In this document: positions 1 to 7,545 of the stretch, piece by piece
How the letters are laid out: every line of letters starts with the position of its first letter
Numbering within the stretch: position 1 is the first letter of the stretch
NCBI RefSeq assembly: GCF_002209485.1
Contig: NZ_NJIX01000001.1
Span: 558,001-622,000, forward strand
Source: Achromobacter sp. HZ34
GTDB taxonomy: Bacteria; Pseudomonadota; Gammaproteobacteria; Burkholderiales; Burkholderiaceae_B
Direction: 5' to 3'
DNA: 64,000 bases
Notes under the pieces: model-generated
What the model saw: only the letters and a program-made list of their open reading frames with translations
Databases searched by the model: none
What the model was told of the DNA's origin: nothing
Made by a program: the position numbers and the translations under genes

Positions 1-197
1 CCGCCGAAGTCGAAGCCGGCACTGAAGTTCCTGCCTTCGCCCTGGAACACGATCAGATCGGCCTGTACGGCATGGGCATGATCCACGGCCTCGATGAGCG
101 CTTCGACCAGATCGGCGGACAGCGCATTCATTTTCTCCGGACGGTTCAAGCGGATGAACGCCACCCCATTCCTGATCTCGGTGTCGACGGTGCTCAC
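1..197 (-). CDS. Enoyl-CoA hydratase/isomerase, N-terminal part (cut by window edge)
   Basis: This is the first 65 or so residues of a crotonase-superfamily protein that continues past the left edge. The visible part reads VSTVDTEIRNG, then a beta-strand, then LNRPEKMNALS, and ends near FQGEGRNFSAGFDF. That last stretch matches the crotonase oxyanion-hole and CoA-binding region (GxGxxFSAGxDx). The GTG start at 197 overlaps the TGA of the preceding CoA-transferase gene by 4 bp (GTGA), which suggests translational coupling in one minus-strand operon. Expected role: hydration or isomerisation of an enoyl-CoA made by the upstream genes. The substrate cannot be read from this fragment. Confidence 0.85.
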   Translation of the reverse strand, partial: MSTVDTEIRNGVAFIRLNRPEKMNALSADLVEALIEAVDHAHAVQADLIVFQGEGRNFSAGFDFG

Positions 198-1363
198 TGC
201 GCCTCCCTTTCCGCGCGCGCGGCGAGTTGGTCCAAAACCTCGGCGTTATGTTCGCCCAGCGCGGGCGGCGCGCTGCGGATGGGCAGAGTCTGGCCGCCGA
301 TCCTGACGGGCGCGCCGAACGTACGCGTCTGCACGCCGTTGGGCAACTCGATGGGCTGGACCCATCCCATGTGCTCGACCTGGGGATCGACCAGCACCTG
401 GGAATAGGTATTGATCGGTGCGCAGGGGACGCCAGCCGCGCGGAAGCGTGTCAGCCAGGTATCGACGTCGCCATTGGCGAAGATCGCTTCCAGCAGGTCG
501 CGCAATTCCACCTGGTTGCGTGCCCGCCGGCCCGTGTCGAGGAAGCGTTCGTCCTGCACCAGGTCTTCGCGACCCACCACATTGCACACGCCTTTCCACA
601 GGGCATTGTTGCCGGCCGCCATGCCGAAATAGCCGTCGCGGCAACGGAAGGCCTGATAGGGCGCGTTGCGCGGGTGCGCCGATCCCAGCTTCTGCGGATC
701 CTTGCCGCTGCCGAAGTACTCCGACGTCTGCAGCGCCGCGATGCCCATGGTGACGCCGAGCATGGGGACGTCCAGATGAGTACCCTGGCCGGTCGCCGCG
801 GCCACACGCAAGGCCGCGGTGATGGAGAACGCGCCATACAGGCCGGCCGTGAAGTCGGCTACCGGAACGCCGCATTTGACGGGAGCGCCGTCGGCTTCAC
901 CGGTGACGCTCATGATGCCGCTCATGGCCTGGATGGTCAGGTCGAAGCCGCCTTCCTGCGCGCGCGGACCCGTCTGGCCGTAGGCGGAAATGGAGCAATA
1001 GACCAGGCGCGGGTTCAATGCGGCCAGGTCTTCGTAGCCCAGGCCCAGGCGGGTCATGACACCGGGACGGTTGTTTTCCAGCAGCACATCGGCGCCCAGG
1101 GCCAGTTCGCGCGCACGCGCGACGTCGGCCGGGTCCTTCAAATTCAGGGTGACCGAGCGCTTGTTGCGATTGAGCGACGCGAAATTCTCGCTATAGCCAT
1201 CGGACAAGGGGGGCCAGGCACGCAGGGTGTCGCCGCCCTCGGGGTGTTCGATCTTGATGACATCGGCACCCATGTCCGCGAGCAGCATGCCGCAGTAGGG
1301 ACCGGCGGCCACATTGCAGATCTCGATGACTTTTACGCCGGATAAGGCCGCTGTGTGTTTCAT
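194..1363 (-). CDS. Class III (CaiB/BaiF) CoA-transferase
   Basis: About 389 residues, the usual length for the family that moves CoA between acyl-CoA donors and carboxylic acids through an aspartyl-CoA thioester. The N-terminus shows the typical LSGVKVIEICNVAAGPYCGM, ADMGADVIKIEHPEGGD and LNLKDP segments. The conserved region around the catalytic Asp is present in the form GGFDLTIQAMSGIMSVTG. The ATG at 1363 has an AAGGA box about 9 bases upstream. An in-frame start 20 codons earlier would add a non-family extension. The gene lies between a shortened acyl-CoA ligase and an enoyl-CoA hydratase, so it probably activates or recycles the carboxylic acid that this operon degrades. The substrate is unknown. 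Confidence 0.9.
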   Translation of the reverse strand: MKHTAALSGVKVIEICNVAAGPYCGMLLADMGADVIKIEHPEGGDTLRAWPPLSDGYSENFASLNRNKRSVTLNLKDPADVARARELALGADVLLENNRPGVMTRLGLGYEDLAALNPRLVYCSISAYGQTGPRAQEGGFDLTIQAMSGIMSVTGEADGAPVKCGVPVADFTAGLYGAFSITAALRVAAATGQGTHLDVPMLGVTMGIAALQTSEYFGSGKDPQKLGSAHPRNAPYQAFRCRDGYFGMAAGNNALWKGVCNVVGREDLVQDERFLDTGRRARNQVELRDLLEAIFANGDVDTWLTRFRAAGVPCAPINTYSQVLVDPQVEHMGWVQPIELPNGVQTRTFGAPVRIGGQTLPIRSAPPALGEHNAEVLDQLAARAEREAQ

Positions 1364-1386
1364 GGCGAGATGATCCTTTGAAAAAA

Positions 1387-2004
1387 TTAGTGTAATGCGC
1401 GCGCTGGCTGGTCCTGGACCCAAAGGGCGAGGGCCTTGCGGTCGACCTTGCCGACCGAGTTTTCCGGTGATGCCGTTGCCTGGATGACGGCATCTGGAAC
1501 ATAAATACGCCCCAGATGCGCCTTCACCATGCGGCGCAGGGCGTCGGCGGACGCTGCGTCGAAGCCGGAACGGGGCACGACGACCAGCACCGGTACCTCG
1601 CCCAGGCCTGCGACGCCTAGACGGCGATCCGGCGCCAACCCGCTATTGCGCGCAAGTTCGGCGTTCTCGGCATCATGCAGCATCCAGCGCAACCCCACCG
1701 CCTGCACTCTGCGCTGCATTTCCTCGATGGCCAGGCGGGGCTCCAGCGGGCAGGGGCAGGCGCCCGCTGCAATGCAGGCCAGAAGGCCCAGCACCTGGTC
1801 GGGTCCGCGCTCCAGGGCCAGGGCGACGTAGTCGCCGTGGCCCACGCCGGCGCGTTGCAGCGCGCCGCCCCAGCACCGGACGTCCAGGTCCAGGTCGCCG
1901 TAGGTCCATGTCTTCTGCTCGGTGACCAGGGCCTTGTGCGCGCGGCGCGCGGGATCCTGCCAGACGCCGCGCCACAATGCCAGAAGGCTGGAGATCTCCT
2001 GCAT
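1387..2004 (-). CDS. Shortened AMP-dependent acyl-CoA ligase (ANL family) with the adenylation core missing
   Basis: About 205 residues, against roughly 500-550 for a normal ligase. Residues 1-125 resemble the N-terminus of the family (TWTYGDLDLDVRCWGGALQ, ERGPDQVLGLLACIAAGACPCPLEP). Residues 150-200 resemble the extreme C-terminus (LRRMVKAHLGRIYVPDAVI, then the A10-like SPENSVGKVDRKAL, with the catalytic-Lys-type GK). The phosphate-binding loop (A3) and motifs A5-A8 between them are absent, with no frameshift, so the reading frame runs straight across the gap. ATG at 2004 has AGGA 8 bases upstream. It sits 11 bp after the IpdB-like gene and 23 bp before the class III CoA-transferase start. 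It is either an internally deleted remnant kept in frame or a mini-protein with another role. Confidence 0.7.
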   Translation of the reverse strand: MQEISSLLALWRGVWQDPARRAHKALVTEQKTWTYGDLDLDVRCWGGALQRAGVGHGDYVALALERGPDQVLGLLACIAAGACPCPLEPRLAIEEMQRRVQAVGLRWMLHDAENAELARNSGLAPDRRLGVAGLGEVPVLVVVPRSGFDAASADALRRMVKAHLGRIYVPDAVIQATASPENSVGKVDRKALALWVQDQPARALH

Positions 2005-2015
2005 CTGCACGTTCC

Positions 2016-2747
2016 TCAGCGCAGCTTGACGGCCGCATCGCGTTCGAAGGCGCCGTCGGCATCGAGCGCCTTCAGCGCGGCAAGTTCGCCGGCGGTCGGC
2101 AGGGGAGTGGGCTGCGCACCCTCGGCATTGAATTCGAAGCCGGTGCGCTCGCGCACCTCATCGAGACTGGAGTTCGGATGCCAGGATTGCAAGGCCAGGC
2201 GGCCATCGCGCTTGATGAATATGGCAATCGGCGTGGCGATGCCGTGAAAGCCGCCCCAGGAGGTGCGGAAATCCAGTTTGGGCACGAACGTCCGGCGAGA
2301 GTGTTCGGTACGCCAGGTGCATGCGCGTTTGGCGGTAGGCAGCATCACCGCGCCCCCGCCGCCGCCCGGCAGGCGCACCTTGGGCTGGTGCCAATGGCCG
2401 ATGCACGAGTTATTGGCGGAACCCTCGCCGTCGATCTGGGCCGCGCCCAGGAACGTCAGGTCCATGCGGCCGCGGGTGCACAGGTCGTAGAAATCCTCAT
2501 TGGCGAAAATCGAGGCCGTGCGCCGCGCCAGCTGGGGGTCGGAGCTCGATATGGGGATGTGCGCCGGCCGCGGATCCACGCCGCCGGCGACATTGATGTA
2601 GATATAGTCGAAATCGTAGGCTCGCTTGGCGACCAGGCAGGCCAGCATCGGCAGGGTGGAGTTCACGCCGCTGAAGGTGATCTCGTTGGGGCGGATGAAG
2701 CGCGACAGTCCGAACACGATGTGGGCGAACGGCGAGAACTCAGGCAT
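2016..2747 (-). CDS. CoA-transferase family I beta-type subunit, IpdB/GctB-like
   Basis: About 243 residues. The fold signature matches glutaconate CoA-transferase subunit B: SGVNSTLPMLACLVAKR, then IYINVAGGVDPRP, FLGAAQIDGEGSANNSCIG, HWHQPKVRLPGGGGG, and a C-terminal NSSLDEVRERTGFEF. In GctB the segment after the second strand reads VESG, and its Glu forms the thioester. Here the aligned stretch is INVAGG, so that Glu is not seen. This resembles IpdB of steroid ring degradation, where IpdAB acts as a hydrolase on a cyclic CoA ester. ATG at 2747 overlaps the upstream alpha-type subunit by 8 bp, which fits a heteromeric complex. Family assignment is solid; hydrolase rather than transferase is inference. 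Confidence 0.8.
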   Translation of the reverse strand: MPEFSPFAHIVFGLSRFIRPNEITFSGVNSTLPMLACLVAKRAYDFDYIYINVAGGVDPRPAHIPISSSDPQLARRTASIFANEDFYDLCTRGRMDLTFLGAAQIDGEGSANNSCIGHWHQPKVRLPGGGGGAVMLPTAKRACTWRTEHSRRTFVPKLDFRTSWGGFHGIATPIAIFIKRDGRLALQSWHPNSSLDEVRERTGFEFNAEGAQPTPLPTAGELAALKALDADGAFERDAAVKLR

Positions 2748-3573
2748 TGCGCGCCTCCTTGATTTCCGGCGCTTCGGCCATGTGGGCGTCCAGGGAACGG
2801 CTGGTATCCATGTAGCGTTCGACGGCGGGATAGTCGATGTCGTAGAAAGGCGTGCAAGATCCCGGCCACGCGCTGCCGGCGAGTACGGTAAATCCCTCGA
2901 CCATGAAGTAGGGCAGCAGTGTGGCTTCAGGCTGCGCCTCGAACACTTCGGTATCGACCAGCCGCTCCGCCACGACCAGCACGCTGCCCGCCGCGCGCGA
3001 CATGATGCGGTCCCAATGCGAGGTGCCGTAGACGCGCGCATTGCCCAGCCGATCGACCTCCGACACCTGCAGGACGGCGAAATCCGGCTTGACGGCGGGG
3101 ATCAGGTAGGGCGTCTGCTCGCTGCCATAGGGATCCTTCACGCTGGTCCAGCCGTTGAGGGCCGGCAGGTCGCTGCCCTGCAGGCCGCCGCAAGGCATGA
3201 AAGGCACGCCGAACGCCGCGGCGCGCAGGCCCGCCGTCAGGGTGGCGCATGCATGTTCTTCCAGCACCACTTCGCCTTTTTCGATGGCCTTGCGGTACCA
3301 GGGCGCCAGGCCGAAGTTGCCCTCCATGGCGACGATGCCCGCGCGCGTCTTGCGTATGGTGCCGGCCCGGCACAGGATATCGATGTCGTAGCCGGGCGAC
3401 TGCTTGATAACCTCCAGATCGCGCCGTTGCTGACGGATCAGTTCACGCACGAAAGCGAAAGGCCCACGGTGCAGGAAGCTGCCCCCCAGGGCGACGGATG
3501 CACCGTCCGGCACCAATGCGGCAAGTTGCGCCAGGGACTGCTGCTTTTCCTGGCTGTTGTATCCCGATGTCAT
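2740..3573 (-). CDS. CoA-transferase family I alpha-type subunit, IpdA/GctA-like
   Basis: About 277 residues, first gene of the minus-strand operon. It contains the alpha-subunit hallmarks LVPDGASVALGGSFLHRGPF (glycine-rich CoA-binding region), RNP-free EVIKQSPGYDIDILC, EGNFGLAPWYRKAIEKGEV, and AAFGVPFMPCGGLQGSDL. Two ATGs lie in the right place. The one at 3573 has AGGAG 9 bases upstream, whereas the one at 3582 abuts the same box, so 3573 is preferred. It overlaps the next gene by 8 bp. Together the pair probably acts on a CoA thioester in the catabolic route encoded by the five genes on this strand. The upstream 366 bp is a divergent promoter region. Confidence 0.82.
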   Translation of the reverse strand: MTSGYNSQEKQQSLAQLAALVPDGASVALGGSFLHRGPFAFVRELIRQQRRDLEVIKQSPGYDIDILCRAGTIRKTRAGIVAMEGNFGLAPWYRKAIEKGEVVLEEHACATLTAGLRAAAFGVPFMPCGGLQGSDLPALNGWTSVKDPYGSEQTPYLIPAVKPDFAVLQVSEVDRLGNARVYGTSHWDRIMSRAAGSVLVVAERLVDTEVFEAQPEATLLPYFMVEGFTVLAGSAWPGSCTPFYDIDYPAVERYMDTSRSLDAHMAEAPEIKEARNA

Positions 3574-3939
3574 TTCCGCCATCTCCTGTAGGCATCGCAT
3601 CGACGCAACGCACCTTGGCGCTTGCGCTGTTTGTCCCAATACTTGTTTTCCCTGTCTCAATTTTGAGCCGCCGCCTTGTGCCGCCAGACGGCACGGCGCC
3701 AAGCCTACGCGTGGCAATATATTTGTTGACGAGAATAGCATCCTATAGCGCGCTTGTTAAGCCAATCTTGGGAGTTCAATCCCAATTAATAGGAAATCTG
3801 AAGAAACACGCTGGTTCGAATGACCACTACTTGGCGAGGGGGTTTCGAATTCTTCGAAGCCCCCTTTGCCAACTGGCTATTCCGCGACCAGGCTGCAGTC
3901 CTTAGGATTGCAGCCTTTCACATTACCCAAGGTCGCGTC
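3574..3939. promoter_or_regulatory. Divergent promoter region with an inverted repeat
   Basis: This 366-bp non-coding stretch separates two oppositely transcribed catabolic operons and is visibly more AT-rich than its neighbours between 3700 and 3810. A perfect inverted repeat, TTGGGA-N6-TCCCAA, lies at 3768-3785 and is a candidate operator. A TTGACG-like hexamer occurs at 3725-3730, but no convincing -10 partner was assigned. Which regulator binds here is not shown; the LysR protein encoded at 8392-9291 is one candidate. Confidence 0.4.
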
Positions 3940-5097
3940 ATGGCCCTTCCGCTCGACGGCATCACGGTCGTTTCCCTCGAACACGCCATCGCCGCGCCGT
4001 TTTGTACCCGGCAACTGGCCGATCTGGGCGCGCGTGTCATCAAGGTGGAGCGCCCGGGTAGCGGTGACTTTGCCCGTGCCTACGACCAGCGGGTGCTGGG
4101 CCAGTCCTCGCATTTCGTCTGGGTCAACCGCTCGAAGGAAAGCCTGGCGCTGGACCTGAAGCACCCGGCCGCCGCGGAGGTGATCGATCGCCTGATCGGC
4201 AAGGCCGATGTGCTTGTGCAGAACCTGGCGCCTGGCGCCGCTGCGCGCATGGGCCTGGGCGCGGCGCAATTGATGGAGAAGTATCCCAGGCTCATCGTCT
4301 GCGACATCTCCGGCTACGGGGATGATGGTCCATACCGGGACAAGAAGGCCTACGACCTTCTCATCCAGAGCGAGGCGGGCTTCCTGTCCGTCACCGGCAC
4401 CCAGGACGAGCCGGCCAAATCCGGCAATTCCATCGCCGATATCGCCGCCGGCATGTACGCCTACTCGAACATCCTTGCCGCGTTGATGCAGAGGGAACGC
4501 ACCGGCAAAGGGTCGCACATCGATGTCTCCATGCTGGAGTCACTGGCGGAGTGGATGGGTTTTCCCATGTACTACGCCTACGACGGCGCCGTCCCACCGC
4601 AACGCAACGGCGCGTCCCACTCCACCATCTACCCCTATGGCCCGTTCGCGGTGGGCGATGGCGGCAAGGTCATGCTGGGCGTCCAGAACGAACGTGAATG
4701 GCAGGCATTCTGCGAAATCGTGCTGCGGTCGCCCGCCATCCATGAGGATGCGCGCTACCAGGGCAATGCCAACCGGCATGCCAACCGGACCGTGCTGCAA
4801 GGCAGCATAGACAGCATCTTCGCCACGCTGACCACGGATGAACTGGTCGGCCGGCTGGATGAGGCACGCATCGCCAACGCGCGGGTCAACGACATGGCGG
4901 GGCTGTGGGCACATCCGCAACTGCGGGCGCGCGACCGCTGGCGCGATATCGACACGCCGGCCGGCGCCATCCCGGCCCTGCTGCCGCCGGGCAGGCAAAG
5001 CGCGTTCTCGCCACGCATGGACCCCATCCCTTCGGTGGGGCAGCACACGAAGGCAATCCTGGCGGAACTGGGCATCGATGAAGCTGCGCTGAAGTAA
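3940..5097 (+). CDS. Class III (CaiB/BaiF) CoA-transferase, possible citramalate CoA-transferase
   Basis: About 385 residues. Family features are clear: LDGITVVSLEHAIAAPFCTR, LADLGARVIKVERPGSGDFAR, LDLKHPAA, and the active-site neighbourhood KKAYDLLIQSEAGFLSVTG. The ATG at 3940 has AAGG about 9 bases upstream. An in-frame start at 3820 would add 40 residues without family similarity. It is the first of five plus-strand genes (CoA-transferase, Bug receptor, class I hydratase alpha and beta, CitE-like lyase). In that context it may convert citramalate, or a related C5 hydroxyacid, to its CoA thioester using an acyl-CoA donor. The family is certain; the substrate is inferred from the neighbours. 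Confidence 0.88.
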   Translation: MALPLDGITVVSLEHAIAAPFCTRQLADLGARVIKVERPGSGDFARAYDQRVLGQSSHFVWVNRSKESLALDLKHPAAAEVIDRLIGKADVLVQNLAPGAAARMGLGAAQLMEKYPRLIVCDISGYGDDGPYRDKKAYDLLIQSEAGFLSVTGTQDEPAKSGNSIADIAAGMYAYSNILAALMQRERTGKGSHIDVSMLESLAEWMGFPMYYAYDGAVPPQRNGASHSTIYPYGPFAVGDGGKVMLGVQNEREWQAFCEIVLRSPAIHEDARYQGNANRHANRTVLQGSIDSIFATLTTDELVGRLDEARIANARVNDMAGLWAHPQLRARDRWRDIDTPAGAIPALLPPGRQSAFSPRMDPIPSVGQHTKAILAELGIDEAALK

Positions 5098-5135
5098 CAA
5101 AGCAAAAATCCAGACCAATCAACGGAGACAACCTC

Positions 5136-6104
5136 ATGACAATTAAAAAATTCGCGGCTGCGCTTATCGCCACGCTCGCCCTGGGCGCCAACGCGGCACA
5201 CGCCGACTGGCCCGATCGCCCCGTGACCATCGTCGTACCGTTCGCGGCCGGACAGACGGGCGACATGATCGCGCGCCTGGTCGGCAAGGAACTGGAGGGC
5301 AAGTTCGGCAAGGCATTCATCGTGGAGAACCGGCCCGGCAGCGGCGGGCGTATCGGCACATCCTATGCCGCAAGGGCCAAGCCGGACGGCTACACCTTGC
5401 TGATGACCAGTACCGGTCCCTTTGCGATCACGCCCGCGCTTTATCCCAATGACACCAAGTACAACCCGCTGACCGATTTCGTTGGCATCGCGGAGACCGC
5501 CTCCACGCCGCAGGTCATTGCCGTATCGAACGGCTCCGGCATCACCGATTTCGCCGACCTGGTCAAACGGGCCAAGGCCAAGGACCTGTCCTACGGCTCC
5601 GCCGGCAATGGGTCGCTGCAGCACCTGACCATGGAACTGCTGAAGAAGGAGATCGGCTTCTCCATGGTGCACGTGCCGTTCAAGGGCAGTTCGGAATCGA
5701 AGACGGCGCTGATCGCCAACACCCTTGAAGCGACTTCCGATTCCCTGCCGCCGCTGCTCACCAGCATCAAGGCCAACCAGATCAAGGCTGTCGCCGTGAT
5801 CGACGACAAGCGCTCCGCCTATATCCCGGATGTCCCGACCCTGGGCGAACTGGGCTACCCCAAGCTGAGCGCGGTCGCATTCTTCGGCCTGGTGGCGCCC
5901 ACGGGCACGCCGAAGGACGTCGTGCAGGCGATCAACCGCGAGGTCATTGCCATGTTCAAGACGCCCGCATTCCAGGAACAGATGCGGGCGCAGGCGCTGA
6001 CGCCGCCGACGGAGCGCACGCCGGAACAATTCTCGGCCTATCTGGCGCAGGAAGTGGGGCGTTGGAAAAAGGTAGTCGAACAAGCTAACGTCTCGGTTGA
6101 TTAA
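5136..6104 (+). CDS. Bug-family (TctC-like) periplasmic solute receptor
   Basis: About 322 residues, a normal length for this family of Venus-flytrap receptors for small carboxylates. It starts with an export signal (MTIKKFAAALIATLALGANA, probably cut after AHA). The mature protein has WPDRPVTIVVPFAAGQTGD, ENRPGSGGRIGT, AKPDGYTLLM and FKGSSESK, all Bug hallmarks. GGAGA lies 9 bases before the ATG. No TctA/TctB membrane genes lie nearby, so either it uses partners encoded elsewhere or it acts as a sensor. Its place between the CoA-transferase and the fumarase-type hydratase suggests a C4/C5 dicarboxylate ligand. Confidence 0.9.
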   Translation: MTIKKFAAALIATLALGANAAHADWPDRPVTIVVPFAAGQTGDMIARLVGKELEGKFGKAFIVENRPGSGGRIGTSYAARAKPDGYTLLMTSTGPFAITPALYPNDTKYNPLTDFVGIAETASTPQVIAVSNGSGITDFADLVKRAKAKDLSYGSAGNGSLQHLTMELLKKEIGFSMVHVPFKGSSESKTALIANTLEATSDSLPPLLTSIKANQIKAVAVIDDKRSAYIPDVPTLGELGYPKLSAVAFFGLVAPTGTPKDVVQAINREVIAMFKTPAFQEQMRAQALTPPTERTPEQFSAYLAQEVGRWKKVVEQANVSVD

Positions 6105-6115
6105 AGGAGCACCCC

Positions 6116-6961
6116 ATGGTTAGAGAAGTCGCGGCAAGTCAAATCACCGACACCATCGCAAAGCTATGCATAGACGCCTGTCATCTGCTTCCTGACAACC
6201 TGGTGCAGGGCTTTCATGATGCCGCCGCCAAGGAAGCATCGCCGCTGGGCAAATCCGTCTTGCTCAAGCTGATCGACAACGACAAGATCGCCCGTGAGAA
6301 CCAGGTTTCCTACTGCCACGACACCGGGCTGACCATCGTCTTCATCGAGCTGGGCCAGGACGTGCACGTCAGCGGCGGCGGCTTCGAGGAGGCTGTCCAG
6401 GCCGGCGTGCGCAAGGGTTACGCCGAAGGCTTCATGCGCAAGTCCGTGGTGTCCGATCCGCTGCTGCGCGTCAACAGCAATGACAACACGCCGGCGGTGG
6501 TGCACACGGAGATCGTGCCGGGCAGCGACATACACATTACGGTCGTACCCAAGGGCGGTGGCAGCGAGAACTGGAGCACCATGAAGTTCCTGCTGCCCGG
6601 CGAAGGCGCCGAGGGCGTGAAGAAGTTCGTACTGGCCGCCATCGAGGCTGCCGGCGGCGCGGCCTGTCCGCCGCTGACGGTGGGCGTGGGCTTGGGCGGC
6701 AGCTTCGACAAGGTCACGGCCATCGCCAAGAAGGCCATCCTGCGCGATATCGGCGACCACCATCCTGAACCCCATATCGCCCAGCTCGAAAGCGAGTTGC
6801 TCGAGCTCATCAACAAGACCGGCATCGGCCCCCAGGGGTATGGCGGCTCGACCACGGCGCTGTGGGTCGCGGTGGAGACCTATGCCTGCCACATCACCGC
6901 ATTGCCCGTCGCGGTGAACATCCAGTGCCACGCCAGCCGGCGTGCCACCGCCACCATCTGA
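6116..6961 (+). CDS. Class I fumarase/tartrate dehydratase family, alpha (Fe-S) subunit; possible mesaconase
   Basis: About 281 residues, the length of the N-terminal iron-sulfur subunit of two-component class I hydro-lyases. Three cysteines in family positions are candidate [4Fe-4S] ligands: C67 in SYCHDTG, C184 in AACPPLTVGVGLGG and C271 in IQCHA. Other hallmarks are NSNDNTPAVVHTE and PKGGGSENWS. AAAGGAG lies just upstream of the ATG, only 11 bp after the Bug gene. The family hydrates fumarate, mesaconate or dehydrates tartrate. Neighbouring CoA-transferase and CitE-like lyase genes favour mesaconate to citramalate, but sequence alone does not decide. Confidence 0.9.
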   Translation: MVREVAASQITDTIAKLCIDACHLLPDNLVQGFHDAAAKEASPLGKSVLLKLIDNDKIARENQVSYCHDTGLTIVFIELGQDVHVSGGGFEEAVQAGVRKGYAEGFMRKSVVSDPLLRVNSNDNTPAVVHTEIVPGSDIHITVVPKGGGSENWSTMKFLLPGEGAEGVKKFVLAAIEAAGGAACPPLTVGVGLGGSFDKVTAIAKKAILRDIGDHHPEPHIAQLESELLELINKTGIGPQGYGGSTTALWVAVETYACHITALPVAVNIQCHASRRATATI

Positions 6962-6976
6962 GTCCGAGGTATTGCC

Positions 6977-7543
6977 ATGGCAGTTCATCATCTGGAAACC
7001 TTGCTCGACGACGAATCGGTGCTGCGGCTCCACGTGGGCGACGAGGTCTATCTGTCCGGCGTCATCCTGATGGCGCGCGACGCCGCGCATAAACGTTTCG
7101 TCGACACCCTGGCCGCCGGCAAGCCCCTGCCGGTGGACATCGAGGGCCAAACGCTGTTCTATGGCGGGCCCGGACCGACCAAGCCGGGCCATGCGATCGG
7201 GGTGGTCGCACCCACCTCCGCGTACCGCATGGATCCCTATGCGACCGTCCTGTTCGACCATGGCGCCCGTGGCGCCATCGGCAAGGGACCGCGCGGCACC
7301 GCGATCCGGGCCTCGTGCGAGAAGAACCGCGCCGTCTGCTTTTCCGCCATCGGCGGTATCTCGGCCACGTTGTTCGCCTGCATCCGCTCGGCCGAGGTCA
7401 TCGCCTACGAAGATCTGAAGACCGAGGCCGTACAAAGGCTGGTGATCGAGAAATTCCCCTTGCTCGTCACGAACGACGCCTACGGCCGCGATATGTACGC
7501 CGAAGAAGTGGAGAAGTACCGGGCCCAGTTGCGGGAGGCCTGA
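6977..7543 (+). CDS. Class I fumarase/tartrate dehydratase family, beta subunit
   Basis: About 188 residues, matching the C-terminal swivelling subunit of class I hydro-lyases. Recognisable segments are LHVGDEVYLSGVILMARDAA, YGGPGPTKPGHAIGVVAPT, and DHGARGAIGKGPRGTAI (the KGxR-type substrate-binding loop), then FSAIGGISATLFA. It begins 15 bp after the alpha subunit stop with AGTCCGAGG upstream. It would form a heterotetramer with the alpha subunit in the cytoplasm. The substrate is the same open question as for the alpha subunit. Confidence 0.9.
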   Translation: MAVHHLETLLDDESVLRLHVGDEVYLSGVILMARDAAHKRFVDTLAAGKPLPVDIEGQTLFYGGPGPTKPGHAIGVVAPTSAYRMDPYATVLFDHGARGAIGKGPRGTAIRASCEKNRAVCFSAIGGISATLFACIRSAEVIAYEDLKTEAVQRLVIEKFPLLVTNDAYGRDMYAEEVEKYRAQLREA

Positions 7544-7545
7544 GC

